Notes: a model not told the origin generated them from the letters alone. A stretch of DNA of 64,000 nt from Hetaerina americana (GCA_022747635.1 JAKTNV010000014.1:9249110-9313109); one strand, 5' to 3'. Shown: positions 21,338 through 35,300, counted from the first letter of the stretch. Made by a program: numbers and translations.

Positions 21338-24314
21338 TCCCCCACCTCTCCTGTATTTGTCTTTTATATGTGTTCCGATCACTTTGCCTTACATCTTTAT
21401 CCGTACATGGGCACAATTTTAATACATGCATGACTCTTGCTTTTTAAATTTATTGTCAGGCATTTAAAGAGCCTTATAACGTCAATTAATCATTTCATTT
21501 ATTTAGTTTGTCAATGAGAATGTCGATTTCAGTTTATTTTGAAATCACGGCAGAGTTATCTCATCGGAATTAATGCCACTTTTCATTTTTAGTGCCTAAT
21601 GACACAAAAAAACTCGAAGCGCCAATCCTTTGACTAATAATGTGATCGACTAGGGGCTTCATTCACTAAAGTCCGATTGGTAGTGCCAATTGTATGACGC
21701 AATCTCGTCCATTTTCCTCGTCTTAACTCTATGTAAACTTGGTTTTAAATGGTATCCCTCGATATGGTACCTAGTTATCCTTTCGTTTCCTGCTGTGGGA
21801 ATGATAGGAAATCACACTGTCAGTCGTTATGCTGTGATATTATTCCTCTAACAGCGATCCATATCTATTCAGTGACCCTTCATTACCCAATGCTAATGTC
21901 CCCTGAACCTCTCTAACCTTTCAAAACCACAAAAAAATTCAAAAAGTAAAAAAAAAAGAGAAAACTAAGAATACTCGTACGTGAGCTCTTTCAAAATTCG
22001 TTAACGTGGGGAGCCGAAAATTTTGAATCCCGTATTTGACATGAAAAATGCACGCCAGATTATATGTGGTTCATTTTCGATGAAGAAGTCAGATCCTTCG
22101 TTATTAAGCTGTTATGGGAGAGAAGAAGGAAGAAGGTGTCGGTTATATTACGGACAGATACGGAGTGAGGACGATGATCAAATCCAGTTCCGTCGCGCCT
22201 TTTGGCTTCGGATCTCCTCCCTCCCCTGCAGCTTGAATTTCCTCCTTGCATTGCCCCCACTTCCATCACATCCCACACCGTGATTCTCTTGTCTCCAATT
22301 AAAAAAGTGATGATGATTACCCCTTCCATTTCATGGACCCTCACCTGGATCTCTACCTCCACTCTCCCCTCCGGCCGCATTTCTCGCCCTGTGGGAAAGT
22401 TTCCGCCGTCATCAGGACCCCTTCGTCGAAAGCCGTGAGAATCGTCGACGAACGGGCGGGGAAGTCTTCGAGTGGGTTCGAGGAGGAGTCATTCGGGACT
22501 ACAGAGAGGGAGGATGATAGGAGAAATTGCTGTGGAGAGATACTACGGAAGGAAAATAAATGAGGCGTACAGGGAAAGGGGGGGCGGAGGAAGCACGACG
22601 CGGTCGAAGAGCTCGACGTTAAAGGACCCACCCCGGAAATCACGCGACCAGTCCATAGACTGGTAGGTGCCGATAATGCGCTAGTTTATAATTCTTAGGG
22701 TCTGGATATGAATCCTGGAAACTAAGGATCTTTCACTGCCATTTCAGCATCGATTTGTTTGCCATGTGCAGGTTATCTTTTGGAGTGAACTGGTTGCCCG
22801 TAAATTTGCTTTGTTTTGGTGACACCGTGGATATTAACGGTCTCTCATCCCAAAGAACTACATCTACAGAAAACTGGGTGTCCAGCAACCTCAATCATCC
22901 TCCGCAATTCCTACGTCGCCAACCTTATCAGCCTGTCGAGTAAAATTACGCAAGTGGCCTTCGCGGTCGTGCGCCACACAGACGACAACTCTTGCAGCGC
23001 TCCACTTTCACCATAGGATTCTTCCCCCCAATGAAGCGGTAAAAAGTGCTATGACTTTAATAGTTAACGTTGATAATGATAAATAATTGCAATAACTAGA
23101 GGAGTCCGAAACTAAAGCGGCAATTCAGTGATATTACAAATACGGAATCTCACCCAGAAGTATCTTAATTACTACATCGTACGACTAATATCTTTAAGAA
23201 CATTCTTTTGGACATCACCATAAATAACTCTTTGGTATAAGATTTTCAAAACTTAATTGCTTGAATTCTTCTTTCGGCTAAGCACACTCACGACAGGTTT
23301 CATTGCAAAATAAATTGGTCAATGGATTTTCAATCACTTAACTTGATAAATTATTGGTTAATATAATCAATATAATATTACAAGAGTCTTGCAAGGTAAA
23401 CAACGAGAGATCGAGAGATCTCTTAAGGTAACAATATATATTCATCATTTTAGAATCCCTCCATCCACGTTTTCGTGAAAGTGCTGGTGACAAAGTTTTG
23501 AGAACATTTGTGAGGAATCAAAATAATTCCTCATTAAGAAATAACGTCAACTTGAATGACTATATCAAAGTCGGACACTTGAAGCGGTAATGAAACTGGA
23601 GTTGTAATCATTTATCTAGCTACGGGCGAACGACCTCTGATTTTCAGTGTTGGCCTTTGAAGGTGGAAGAAAAAGAGGCACGACGTGCCAGGATGATCTA
23701 TCATTTTCTAAAGAAAACTAGCACGGGGCATCGCCGTGCTTTTCAGGGAGGTAAGATATGGGGTGAAGAAAGCGGAGAGAAAGAGGGATGAGCAAGATTT
23801 TGGGTGAGGCGAGAATGGAAGGGGGGCTAGGAGCGTTCACCAGGGGGGGGGGGAGAAAAACATGAGGAGTGGTGGTGTTGGTGCAAGGACGAGGGGTGAG
23901 TCCACAGCGTACCTCACTCTTTCCAAACGGGATCCATGCTCACGACAGATTATGTTTCGTGATTCTGTCTCTCTTTGCCCCGTACGACCCCTTTCCAAAT
24001 TCCATTCTTTTCTCCCCAAGGCGTCATTAATTAGGATCATATCGGTCATCCTAGTGAGCCGGAAACTCCTCACGTCAAGTTAATTCCCAAGAAATAATGA
24101 AATAAATTTAATTAGCCCATTGCATTCTACCGGAAATTTCCAAGTCTATCGTGCCGATTGTCAGGTAATCAAAATGCAGCACGCCTTCCGTCGGTTTGAA
24201 CGTTAAATGTGGATCACTAAGTGCCGCCGTTAGCTGAGGTTGACCTCACGGCAAATGAGATTAAATTAATGGTGACGCCAAGTTTTATCCTAATTTTTTG
24301 GCCTAATTAGCATA
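21338..24314. other. Unrecognised region with GC-rich patches
   Basis: No recognisable gene. 22,010-22,670 and 23,640-24,070 are GC/CpG-richer with purine-rich runs, including an 11-base G run at 23843-23853. Several overlapping short frames on both strands lack domain signatures. 24,080-24,310 contains several homeodomain-type TAAT/ATTA cores, which is common in AT-rich DNA and not evidence on its own of an enhancer. Confidence 0.45.
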
Positions 24315-24740
24315 TTAAGCGTAGATTGGAGACTTTTGAGATGTGGGTGTGGAGAAGGATGGAAAAGTTGAAATGGACGGATAAGAAATCAAACCAAGGA
24401 TTAGGCATGGTGGGAGAGGGTATAAACAGAGCGTTGTTGTGAGAAATCTCCAGGGGACAAGCAAGGTGGATGCACAGCGTTTCGATTGGCGATGGAATGT
24501 TGAAGTGCGTAGCATATGGAGGGTAGAATTATGAGGCAATCGAGGAATGGGTAAGAAAAGGATAGGGAAGTTGGAAGGAATTAATGGAGGTAGAATGTAT
24601 TCGGAATTCAAGAGTGGGCTGGGGTGTCAGGTTTTGCCTTGTTAGGCGAAGCTAAGAAATGTGGGAATGTACAGTCTATGTCCTTCCAAAAACCTGCATT
24701 AAAACGGTAGACTACCGAATAATAATTGTCATATAACCTT
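24315..24740 (+). mobile_element. LINE-B C-terminal and 3' end fragment
   Basis: It opens with 'RLETFEMWVWRRMEKLKW' (24312 on), which aligns with 'RLEAFEMWVWRRMEKVKW' of the 47.6-48.5 kb copy. It continues through 'gggaagttggaaggaatt' (the GR.RI...L.gm segment) and a 3' untranslated part with 'gttttgccttgttaggcgaa'. It ends in 'accgaataataat' near 24,730. The coding part is interrupted by a stop at 24,439. Strongly 5'-truncated. Confidence 0.8.
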
Positions 24741-24852
24741 CAAATATTTTCCCATTCTAAAATATGTTTGCTGTCGCGCATAATCGCTCTTTCAACAAAT
24801 CACGCCACAAGTTTAAACGTTTAAGAAAGGAAAATTTCCATTTAAAAATAGC

Positions 24853-24896
24853 TATATATATATGTTTGTATATATATATATATATCATCATATATG

Positions 24897-24930
<34 letters not shown>

Positions 24931-24945
24931 TGTATATATATATAA
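24853..24945. repeat. (TA)n microsatellite, interrupted
   Basis: Alternating T and A, with interruptions 'gtttg', 'catca', 'tgat' and 'atttatttg'. It shows as artificial Tyr/Ile repeats in translation. It can form cruciforms. Confidence 0.95.
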
Positions 24946-26572
24946 TAAGCAAAGTCCATATTCTTCTCGCAATGTGCCCATTCAATACCATATTTTCGGC
25001 ATAGACCCAGTAACGTCTCAAATAGACATGACTGAATCTGAAGAAATGGGAAAGCAAATATGTTTAAATTGTTCTTGATAGTTTATATTTTACTTAGAAG
25101 TATTAGACTCTTGCGCACATTTGAAAATTGATTTTGAAAGTTTTTTAAGAAAATTATACTAACCCCCCAAGTTTGAGCTTATATTAAAATCTGGAAGTAA
25201 GCGATAGCGAAGAAATTAATCTACGATCTGAAATAAGAAATTTGTAATCGACGATACAGAAATGACTGGTTTTCCCCCCCAGACAGTTTATTTAGAAGAG
25301 TATTTATTCCTGTAATTTCCCTGCACATAACTGGGGCACAATCTGCGCACGTGGTCACAAAGTTTGTTAATAAAGATTAATCTTGATTTATCATTAATCC
25401 CAACCTATTACACCCTAGTAGATGTATTGCCAACTGCGTGATCCATCGTGCAGTTTATAGCATCGAGGTCTTCAGTAGTTCCTAAGTTTTTCTATAAGTT
25501 CAATCAATAAGACAATGTATGAGTTAATTTTTACATTGTTTTACTTTTTATACTGATTCACAATGACTTAATCTTTGAAAAAAACATTTTTTGTTCTGGA
25601 AAGGAAAATTTTCCGTGAGGAAATGTATCATTTGCCTGGTACAGAGTGTAGAAAAACTTAAGGTTAATGCGTATAGCCAATTAAAGCCTAGAAAAACTAT
25701 GGTAGCGAACACGATCCACTAAATAATTATCACAATAGATTTGGAATATAAAATACACCACCACCTTCCATTGTGACAAGACCACGTGTCAGCGATAAGG
25801 ATCTTGAACATAAATTGTGAAAATAAATGAGAACGAATGAGAGGAGACGTGCGGTACGTAAGGATCCCGGAGAGAGATTTAAGAAGTGAAAGGGAAGATG
25901 GGGTGAAGGACGAGGTCTCGCCCATTTCTCCTTTATCGGTGAATACCACAGGGAGAGGGAGGGCCGGGGTTGGAGGGCAGTTGGCCTGGGCGAGGGGCAG
26001 GAAAAGCTAAGATGAGCGGTCGCCTTTCTTTCATCACGGTTCCCGACCCTCTTCCTTTTTGCGATTTTTTTACGCCTGTCGAGCAGCGGAAGAAAAGAAA
26101 ATATCAGGAGAACATTGATCGCCTGTATCCCGATGCCGTCGGTGAAAGGGCAATTTTATATCCGCGTGCAGTGATGATGACCCTATTTATGTTTCCATTT
26201 CACTTTCGGCTTTAGGATGATCGGTCGGCGAAGAGGTCATTAAATCCATTTTGTTATTTTTGAAACTCTTATCATTCATCAACGGATTAAATGAAGAGAA
26301 TTTTTACAAATTTCATTCGTATCGTCCTTTGAAAAAAATGTAATGTCACCACGTAAGGGTTGTCGCAGTTTGACCATATGTATTATTACCCTTTACATTC
26401 ATCGTTCGACCCTTCGCGGATCACGATTTCTCTTCCTTTCAACCTCGGCCAGAGGAGGCATTGAGGATCAGATTGCAGAGATGGAGCGCCCAGACCCCGG
26501 GATCTGTTCGCAGGAGAGGAATGGATTTTACTGTCTCTACCAGGATGTCGTGTGGGGAACGCGAGGGACTTA
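24946..26572. other. Unrecognised region
   Basis: No gene recognised. About 25,850-26,200 and 26,400-26,570 are GC-richer and CpG-containing. The mariner at 26,573 inserted at the edge of this second patch, which resumes at 27,328. Confidence 0.45.
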
Positions 26573-27325
26573 CGAGGGTCATCCGGAAAGTAGTACCCGT
26601 TCGTGCCGCATGAAGTGCTGACGACGCGAGTAGCCGCTGGACGAGGTCAGATAGCTTCAGTGGCTTGTCTGCCTTCTCTGAGCCAAGTTGCGTGACGCTA
26701 GCATTGCCTGTGTTGTTTCTGTGATTGTTTACAATGTTTAAAAAAATTGAGAACGCCGCCAGTTGTGAAGTGAGGGCAGTGATTAAATTCCTCAATGCAA
26801 GAAACGTTCGCCCATGTGATATTCATCGCCAATTAAAGGAGGTGTATGGAGACAATGTAATGGACGAGTCGTCTGTTCGGCGGTGGTGTCGCAACTTCAA
26901 CATGGGGAGGGGGAACACACACGACGATGAGCGTTCGGGGAGACCGTCTGTCATTACAGACCAACTGGTGAGCTCAGTTGACGAATTCGTGAGGAACGAT
27001 CGGCGCGTCACAATTGATGACATCTGTGAGCATTTTCCCAATGTTTCTCGAACAATTGTTCATGAAATTGTTAAACACCATCTGCATTATGCAAAAATTT
27101 GTGCAAGATGGGTCCCTCGCGTATCTCAATGAGCTGGCGGCGAAGGACTATGCAGCAGGAATACAGAAACTTGTCACACGTTATGACAAATGCCTTAATT
27201 TGCTTGGAGATTATGTTGAGAAGTAGTTTAAAGTATCCTCTTTCAAATAAAATTTTTTATGTTTGTTAATATTTACTTTTGTGTCTTTATTTCACGAACG
27301 GGTACTACTTTCCGGATGACCCTCG
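26573..27325 (+). mobile_element. Internally deleted mariner, 753 bp, with intact ends
   Basis: This is a short mariner with perfect 33-bp terminal inverted repeats (beginning 'cgagggtcatccggaaagta'; left 26573-26605, right 27293-27325), flanked by TA on both sides (26571-26572 and 27326-27327), the mariner target-site duplication. The left half encodes the N-terminal DNA-binding part of transposase. At about 27,125 the sequence jumps to the last ~33 residues ('ELAAKDYAAGIQKLVTRYDK' through 'GDYVEK', stop at 27224-27226), in a different frame. A full mariner is about 1.3 kb, so roughly 0.5 kb holding all three catalytic Asp residues is missing. The copy at 63,237 is almost identical and has the same junction. 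Confidence 0.95.
26734..27132 (+). CDS. Truncated mariner transposase: DNA-binding domain only
   Basis: An open frame of 132 codons from ATG 26734 to TGA 27130-27132. It corresponds to the N-terminal third of a ~345-residue mariner transposase. Residues ~5-50 ('CEVRAVIKFLNARNVRPCDI' and 'HRQLKEVYGDNVMDESSVRR') form the first helix-turn-helix. 'DDERSGRPSVITDQLVSSV' is the linker with the conserved GRP motif. 'RVTIDDICEHFPNVSRTIVH' is the second helix-turn-helix, ending at 'AKICARWVPR'. In full-length enzymes this part binds the terminal inverted repeats and dimerises. The D,D34D catalytic domain is absent. It cannot transpose DNA, but if expressed it could still bind element ends. The second copy differs by one synonymous base. 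Expression is unknown. Confidence 0.85.
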   Translation: MFKKIENAASCEVRAVIKFLNARNVRPCDIHRQLKEVYGDNVMDESSVRRWCRNFNMGRGNTHDDERSGRPSVITDQLVSSVDEFVRNDRRVTIDDICEHFPNVSRTIVHEIVKHHLHYAKICARWVPRVSQ

Positions 27326-27327
27326 TA

Positions 27328-30300
27328 CATTGCTCCATTTATCGGATAGAACCTTAGCATGGGCGGATTCCAAGGCACCTCTCGCGGAGAGGAGACTAAT
27401 AGAAAACGCCGAGGATCTTTCCATCCTCCCTCCTCTCCCTTCGGATCCCTTTGCCATTCTAATTATCCATTTACCTTTGTTAATGCATTGGCGTGGGAAG
27501 TTTGCGCTCCGACCGCTGTATTGATCTACGCGTCGGCAGCAATTACGCTTGAAATTGGTATGGGACATTTCAATTATCTAGGGAACCTTTTACAACCTTC
27601 ACTTGGCTAACGAGCATTTAAATGATGAAAAAGAGCTTGAGAAACCACAAAGAGTGTGCTACTTTTGCAAGTAAAAAATTGAACAAACAGTCGGCTACTG
27701 ATGATAATAGGAAGTGTCATGAAATGGGCATGATATTTAGTTTCCGATTCTTCAGACTTAATAATTTGTTAGCTCTACAAATTTTCGTCAGAATTTATTT
27801 ACGCAATATATTTAAATATAGACCAGGCACAACGCAAAGGTAAAGCTCGTAACCGGCTGTGTAGATGTCTTCCATCCTGAAGAGGTCTCCAATCCTGAAG
27901 TTAATTTTCTCTCGGAACGACTACTTTCACTTTTTGGGACCCTAGAAATGTTTGACACCTCATTTGGAAGACACAACTATGGACGATAATTTATGGGAGA
28001 GGCTATACAAGGTCTTTGGGATCGAAAATTAAGACTTGATTTATGTTGCAACCATGCTATTTTGACATTGACTGGAGACCTCTTTCTAGCATTGCTTAAT
28101 AACCCAAACTGTTTCGTTGTATGTAATAAGACATCAAGTTTTGAAGAAACAGGTGAGAGTAGTAAATAGTAGACTTTAGAACAGTAGAGGCGCACTTAGA
28201 TAGTAGAGGCGCATTAGAACAGTTAAAATCACCTTTTTCCCCAAAAAGACAGGACAAAACTTGTAAAGAAAACTGCTATAAAGTAGGAAATAAAAACCTA
28301 CTGGGTAGAAAGACACAGAAAATGTTAAAATATATGCTAATAGTAGAGTTTTAACGACTGAGATTTTTAAGAAATAGTTAAGGACATGGCAATATTGAAG
28401 TAAGAGTTGGCTTAAAGAGAACTGATATATGTAACTAAAGGAGTAGTAGAATTATTGGGACTGGTGAGCGAGGAAAGGAGTTCGGGGAATTAAATAATGG
28501 GACGGTGCTGGGGGCGGTTGGATGAATAATATTAAGGTAAAATAAGGATATAGGAAGCAAATGGGTATTTAAGCTTACAAAAATGCACCTAGAAAGCGCC
28601 AATGAATCAAACAAATATAGAGAGGCAATTGGAAATAAGCAGAAGTAACTGCTTTCTATAATGATTTTTTTATTTACTTAGTATTTTATAGGAGGTACAA
28701 TAAAACTGTGATTCGTCCTAGATATGGTGAATTGAACGAAAATAATTACTGATTGATAGGAAGTAATTTTTTGGAAATCACAAATGGATCTTTCTCAAAT
28801 ATTCGGCTTGATATTGCTAAAAATATAAAACTATTGGCAGCGCATTGAGCATAGCCATGATGTGTTCATTTCAACCAATATAGCTTCTTGCGAGTTAAAA
28901 GTAGCCTCATCATACCGCCTAAAATTAAGATACGCTTACTAATCTTGTTGTATTTAGTGGAGGATGCAGACTTGGAAAACTCACATAGAATATGTAACAC
29001 CTCAGGCACTTACGCCCTGGGACCTTCTTCCTCATCGGAAAAATTTCGTCCTTTGCGGCTAACCTCAGGTTGTCGGCCCAGATGCCGCCTGGGGCACTGA
29101 TGTATACTCACTCGATTGTGGCTTCCTGAGGTGGCATTCTCAAGGTACGCAGCGATCAACTTGCATTAAAAAAATCGATTTCATACCCGCGACGAATGTT
29201 CGCTTCAGTGAAAAAGTTATCCCTCAGCGAAACTCACCACACCTCTTTCTTTTTTTATCCGTAGAGAAACGTTCTCAAAGAATTCACAGAAACTTGATTA
29301 AAAATGTGCTGTAGGAATTTAATGGGATCCCCCGTCGCCGGGAAATGTTTTCATTCTCAAATTTCTCCGTTCGTCCCGATGGTTCGCACAAACATCGCAC
29401 CGTTTAATTTTTACGTGGGTCGGGTGGCTTCGCTTTTCCTCCGGCCGAGATGGAAAGCGGTCTCCTCTGAGCCACTTTTGTTTCTGAGTGAGCCCAGAGG
29501 ACGAGATTTTAGGGAGGAGGGGCAGATTCGTTTCGGAGAAGACGTCTTCCTCGTTTTTAAGAGGGGAGGGGAAATTTCGGAGGAGAAGGTACAGAATCAA
29601 TGCTTTGAGGAACGCGAAATACGAGTATGCATAAGGAACACACTCGGCGAGGGCACACGCAAACACTCTTGTGAGGGTATGGACTTCAAATGGGTCGTGG
29701 AACGACTTGTCGTGTGAATTTATTTTGTTTTTGCCCCGTCGCCCCAGTGAACGGGTTGCGTGCGCATCCTACGGATTGCAGTCATCAATTTCTATATTCC
29801 GTATTCTACCACGTCATCGATCGTCCTGGGTTAATTGAAGTTATTCATTACTTCCTGATGGGTTTAAGAAAAAATGTTAGTACTCGATAATCAAATGCTG
29901 ATTCTCTTCTTCACTTTTATATTTTATTCCTGGTATTTTATGCCCTACTCGGTGTTTTTAGCCGAAAAGATCTATTGTCTTCCTCGCTTTCATTAGATTT
30001 GCTTACCTCCATTCCACAATTAATACGAGTACACCACGTTCTCACATTTCAACATCCCCAATCATCGTTCTGGGTTGCTTCCTTATTATACTAATTGTTA
30101 TCCTTTTGACCAATTTACCAGGGCAAACAACTCATTAGAGTTTTCTCCTTTCTGTCCAATTCAAACTCTCTACCTTCTCCCCCAGACTCAGATATCAAAT
30201 GACTCCTGTCTTATTACATTTTTATTGCTTGTAATCAACGTTGCCGACGTAATCAACAAGGAAGTATTTTTGGTAATTTGACTCTTCAGTTTAGATAAGT

Positions 30301-32225
30301 GTATTTTTCGAACAGGGGATAATTATTTGCAAATTGCTGAGAACTCTAGATCTCAATTACGTCTGGAACTGGTAATGTGTGTCGTGGAATCTCATTTTTG
30401 TTACTATTATTTATAAATAAAAAAGAGCTTCTAAGTTTAATTAAATGCATCTTAGTTAAAACAAAACCGATGTTGAGCTAATCTGGTTGTTAACGTAATC
30501 GCCATGTGACCCAAAGGCCATGACGCTTCGAACTTGGTTGTGGTGTCAACATTAGTTGTCCGCCTTTTAAAACGCGGATTGCCAAGCAAAAAGGGGAGCA
30601 CCCAGGAGTTATGCACAAATCATAAACCTAAAAAAAGAAACAAATCCACAACTATTAAAAAACTCACATTTACTATTTCCTCTTTTTTCGGATAACTCAA
30701 AGTATTTTGTTATGTAGTTTCTGAAACAAAACTTGTAATTCCAATTACTACAATGAATTATTTCGATATCCAGAACACGTAAATGCCAGGAGCAATATTG
30801 CGTACAGCCAAAAAGGAAAGGAACATCAACTGTAAATTGGGTGGTCAACCTTTCTCAAAAAGCTTTCCCAAAAACGTGGAATACTGTTTTTATGAAGGAT
30901 AGGAAATTGTTGAGGGCAAGAACCCCTGAAGAAGTTATGCAGTAATAAATGGTCAACTTCTAACTACAACAGGTTTAAAGGCAACATAAGGGCATACATA
31001 TTTTATCCTCTGAGCCATAAGTAACCTCAGCCGTAACTGTTTCATGTGCTTAAGAGACCGAGTCTACTTTCAAAGTGTTGCTATGACTTTCAAATAATCG
31101 AGTGATGTAGCAATACACACAACGAAATACGAACGTACCGCTCGATTGCTAGCTGGCACGATAACCTATCCCCTTTGGACTTAGTGACTTCAATCTCCGT
31201 TCAACTTTGCAATACATCGTAACTTTAATTTTTAGGTCACGCCGCGTGAGGTTTGTGCCCATATCCAGTGCAATGTCAATGGATTAATACGCAATTAATC
31301 AAGACAATAGGAGGCTGGGTTGTCCAAGCTTGGCGCGATGCATTGTGACGTGTAGGTTCATCTTTCAACCTGGACACTAAAATACATTCTGTGATCAGGT
31401 AATAGTTGTATTCAAATGACTGTAACATTAGGAATTATATTCACCGACAAATTAATACGAGAGTTCCATTTCCACATCCGATATGCATTTTACGTGGCTC
31501 CTAAAACTTGCTAACCAACGATGCTTTTCACCTATTCGTTTTTATTTTATGAAATATCTGTTAGTCGTCAACTTGTATTTACTATGGTATGTATGAAAAA
31601 TTGAATTGTTGGAAGATGGATGCAAGAGTCAGATTTCATTGCTCCTTACGCAATACACTTTTATGCATGGTCACGTGTTACGCACAGAGTTATCTGCCCG
31701 ACGTCCCTTCTCATTAGAGTTCACGCCAAGTATTTTAGGGTAGGATATCCTTGGCTCCTGTGTAATGCAGTTTAAACGTTCTATGTAATCTAATAAACCA
31801 AAACGGTTCCGTCCATATCTAAGGAAAAACCGCATTTTAGAGTGAATTACACTTAATCCGAATCTCTTGTGTCAGTCAACCATACTAAATTGGCTGTGCT
31901 GGACGTTTCATCTTCTCGGCGAGAGAAAGCGAACAATATTACAGCCTGGAAATGTGCATTAGCACGCAAGGAAGTTCGTCCTTATGCAATTACAAGGAAC
32001 TCATTTTTCCTTGAGAAGCCTTAGTGGTTACTTAATTTTCCTGCGATCCATTGCAAGAACACGCTTATCCCTCGTCAGTGAAAGTATTCATACTCTCAGC
32101 TGAAACTTGCTGCATATTTAAACACAATAAATCAACCCAAGCGCTAAGAACTTATTTAAATAACGAAGTTAAATTACGCGCAAATGTAAATTTGTCTCAT
32201 ACAAGATACAATTTGCTTTCATCTG

Positions 32226-32229
<4 letters not shown>
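27328..32229. other. Unrecognised region
   Basis: No gene recognised. 27,330-27,560 and 29,300-29,750 are GC/CpG-richer; the frame at 29,304-29,717 there has no domain signature and is overlapped by frames on the other strand. 28,174-28,222 holds two tandem copies of 'agtagaggcgca' with a 'ttaga' spacer. 28,440-28,500 faintly recalls the endonuclease 'GeRnerGe.l.e' region of a LINE, too weak to call. Confidence 0.45.

Positions 32230-32312
<83 letters not shown>
32230..32312. repeat. (TA)n microsatellite
   Basis: About 80 bases of nearly uninterrupted TA, with a single C at about 32,296. Confidence 0.97.
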
Positions 32313-35300
32313 TTCTACGTACATGTGGAACGTTGCACGAACGCATACCTAAATAAAGACAACCTGGAGTCCGAAGTTTCCTTTTAACTCGAATCGTTTG
32401 TCACCTCGTTAAGTCTTTTACCCAAATATTACTATCATTTCCGAATCCTAAAGTTACAATTTTTTAAATTTATTTCTTCATGCAAATGTAAGAAAAAATA
32501 ATTCATAGTGAATACCATCAACCCATTTTGTTCATTGCATTGCCCAGCATAAATTCATCAATTGGTTCTAATTAAGCGCAAATAAATGCATTGCGTCACA
32601 GAAGTATTTTCAAATGGAATCGCATCCAATTAAAATACTCACTTATGATTATTATTTCTCATAAAAAAGGTTAAAACAATATATTTTCTCCGCCATGTAT
32701 TATTATTTATGAAAATAAATCAATGATTCATCAAGACACGCAATTTCTTTAAAAAATATCCTGATAAACGCCGCACTTATCAAGCGTAAATTTGTTCATA
32801 AAGTTTGCAGATATAATATTTTCATAGTGATAACAATGTTTATTTGTTTTTTTCATGACTATGGACGCCTTGTGATATCCTTAAAGGCCTTAAAGTTTTT
32901 TTATGCTGCTTGATAAAATTTTATTTCGTGACATTTGCTCACAAATATAAAATTTGTCGTTAATTATAATATTTTATTCCCATTAAGTGACCATTAATTT
33001 ATATTTTGATGAACGAGATATGGCTAAGGTTTCTAGTGACATGGCTACGAAAGCGCCACTATCATTTGCATAGCCCAATACTTTAAAATAATGCCCATAT
33101 TTGCGTTACACGACATAAATTACATCGATGACCTGTTGCTAGTTGTACATATATACGATCCTAATGCATATCACTATAATCTCCACAAGTAAGGCGGAAA
33201 GGTATTTTTATTCATGAAACATTTATCTTTGGTTTCCTCCATTAGAACAGAATATCAAATTGATTTAGTTCTACAAGAAGTATTTGAAAAACGAAGACGC
33301 AAAGGTAAGTTTTCCAAAATGCCAAATAATAGAAAATTGTTTCAACTTCCTTTAATAGAGGTACTGAATTTGGGGAATAAGATATATATTTTTAGTAAAT
33401 GCATTTTGATAACGGACGAGCCTTAATCCGCCGTTGCCATGGCTATTGTTATCATTTATATTTTGGGCACATTCAATGACTTCTGGTGTGTGTTTTTTGT
33501 TACAGATATCATTTACATATCTTATATCAATTTTTCATTATCATTATTATTATAAATTATTTTTAGGCCGCACCGACCCACTTATTTATGGGTGGAAGGT
33601 ACAACATTTACTGAATACCTTAAAAGGAATTGATAAGCCTTTCTCGTTGGATTAAAAGATAAGTGAGAGATGCCGCGGTAGTTACTTAAACGAAATTATC
33701 CACTGATATGCATAGAAATTCAGAAATTTTATAGTGTAAGCGAATAAATAGGTGACGATGAATTTTAAACTGTGAAATTTCTGCCTATTTTTGTTGGTTG
33801 GAATTAATTCCATAAATAAATAGTTTACAAATATAATGTAGATCACGCATCAAGGATCCACAACGTATATTGATCTCTTGACAATCCAATTCAATTGCAA
33901 ATAGTAGAGACTCTAATGCCAGAATATATATTGGCCCAGTTTGGAGCAAACAAATTACAGCCCAGGCAAATAAGGAGGCGGTATAAATGGCGGCTTCGTT
34001 TCTAACAGGTAATTAATCATCACTTATCACGCCCTGGAAGACGGAGCTACATTAATGTGCTCATTCAAATCAGGCCGATGCAGTGACCCGTGTCAAAGAG
34101 ATTTATTCTTGCTCAGAGATAAACTTTTTTCTTTTTCGATAGGATGCGACCATAAAATATCTTCTTGATCCTAAATAACATTTTGGATTCTAAATTTAAT
34201 GCTGAAAGTTCCATTTAAGTGGGACTGAGCTTAAACCTACGTCTCCAATATTATTTAACTGTTTCTGCAATGGAACATATACCCATTTCGATAGCTTCAT
34301 ACTCACCACTTTCCCTTTCCTAACATACCTGGCATGTTAAAGAGTATGTGAAAGAAATAAATATTGAGAAATCCAAACGCGGAACTAATTGTTGGCTCTG
34401 GGTGTTGCAATCTTTTCAAAGCTTATATGGCTACAACTAAGAGATAATAGTGTTTCAAGGTAATATTACGAGATAATGCACAAAATCAAAGATGATTACA
34501 CACAGATATCTCCTCGCTGGCGTAACTGACAGATTTAATGAACAAAAAGTAAAAAAAATAAATTTGTTTTATAGTATTCTGAAAGGTTGAGAGACTCACA
34601 GCCTCACCTGGATAATGAATGACCATCAAACTTCAAGGAATTGTGCCTTCCGGTGAATTTTGAAGATAATTGTTGATATTAGAGAAAAGTTTAGAGTAAA
34701 AACAACGGAGAAACGGGAATTGGCTGCAAAATTATATATACACAGCTGGAATGCCTGCTGACGCCCGACATCATATTCTGTTGTAGCTTGTAGTATAGAA
34801 AATTGAATTTTTAACGTTGGTTAATGAGCTTCAAAGCAGGAGAGCCAAAACTATAGAAAAGAGGGAAACAACAAGAGAAATAATAGCTGATCAAACCGAA
34901 GACGGAGTTGAAAGGTGAGGAAGATGGAGTTGACAGGCAACTGTCATGAAGCGCAGTACTTTAAATAAAATACGATATTCGGTAAAATATTCTGAAAAGG
35001 GATGGATAAAATAAACTGAAATAATCGCATCTAGGAATCTGAAGGGAAGAATGTAGCCTGAAAAACTCATAAGGCGAAGTGGAAAGATATTTTTTGCTTC
35101 AATATTTGTTTGCATTGACTATAGATCGGCAATAAAGAATAATGCTGTTAAAATGATAGTGTGTCTATAAAAAATCAGATTTTTAAACTAGATTTAAAAG
35201 AAGTAATGCATCACACTTGTCTAGTTTTTCTCAATTAAAATATTCTTATCATAAGCATGATTATATTTCTTTCCCGCATCTGCACTGAATGAATTGTTTA

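Noticed and set aside
24080..24310. Homeodomain-binding enhancer
   Set aside because: TAAT/ATTA cores are frequent by chance in AT-rich DNA; conservation data would be needed.
24757..25078. Tyr/Ile-repeat frames on both strands
   Set aside because: They translate the (TA)n microsatellite.
26439..26795. 118-residue minus-strand frame overlapping the mariner left end
   Set aside because: Antisense through the inverted repeat and leader; the second mariner copy gives the same shadow with different flanking residues.
28440..28500. Possible LINE endonuclease remnant
   Set aside because: Only a short 'GTGERGKEFGELN' resemblance, with no supporting motifs up- or downstream.
32051..32356. 101-residue frame with a long YIYIYI run
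   Set aside because: Same cause: translated TA microsatellite.
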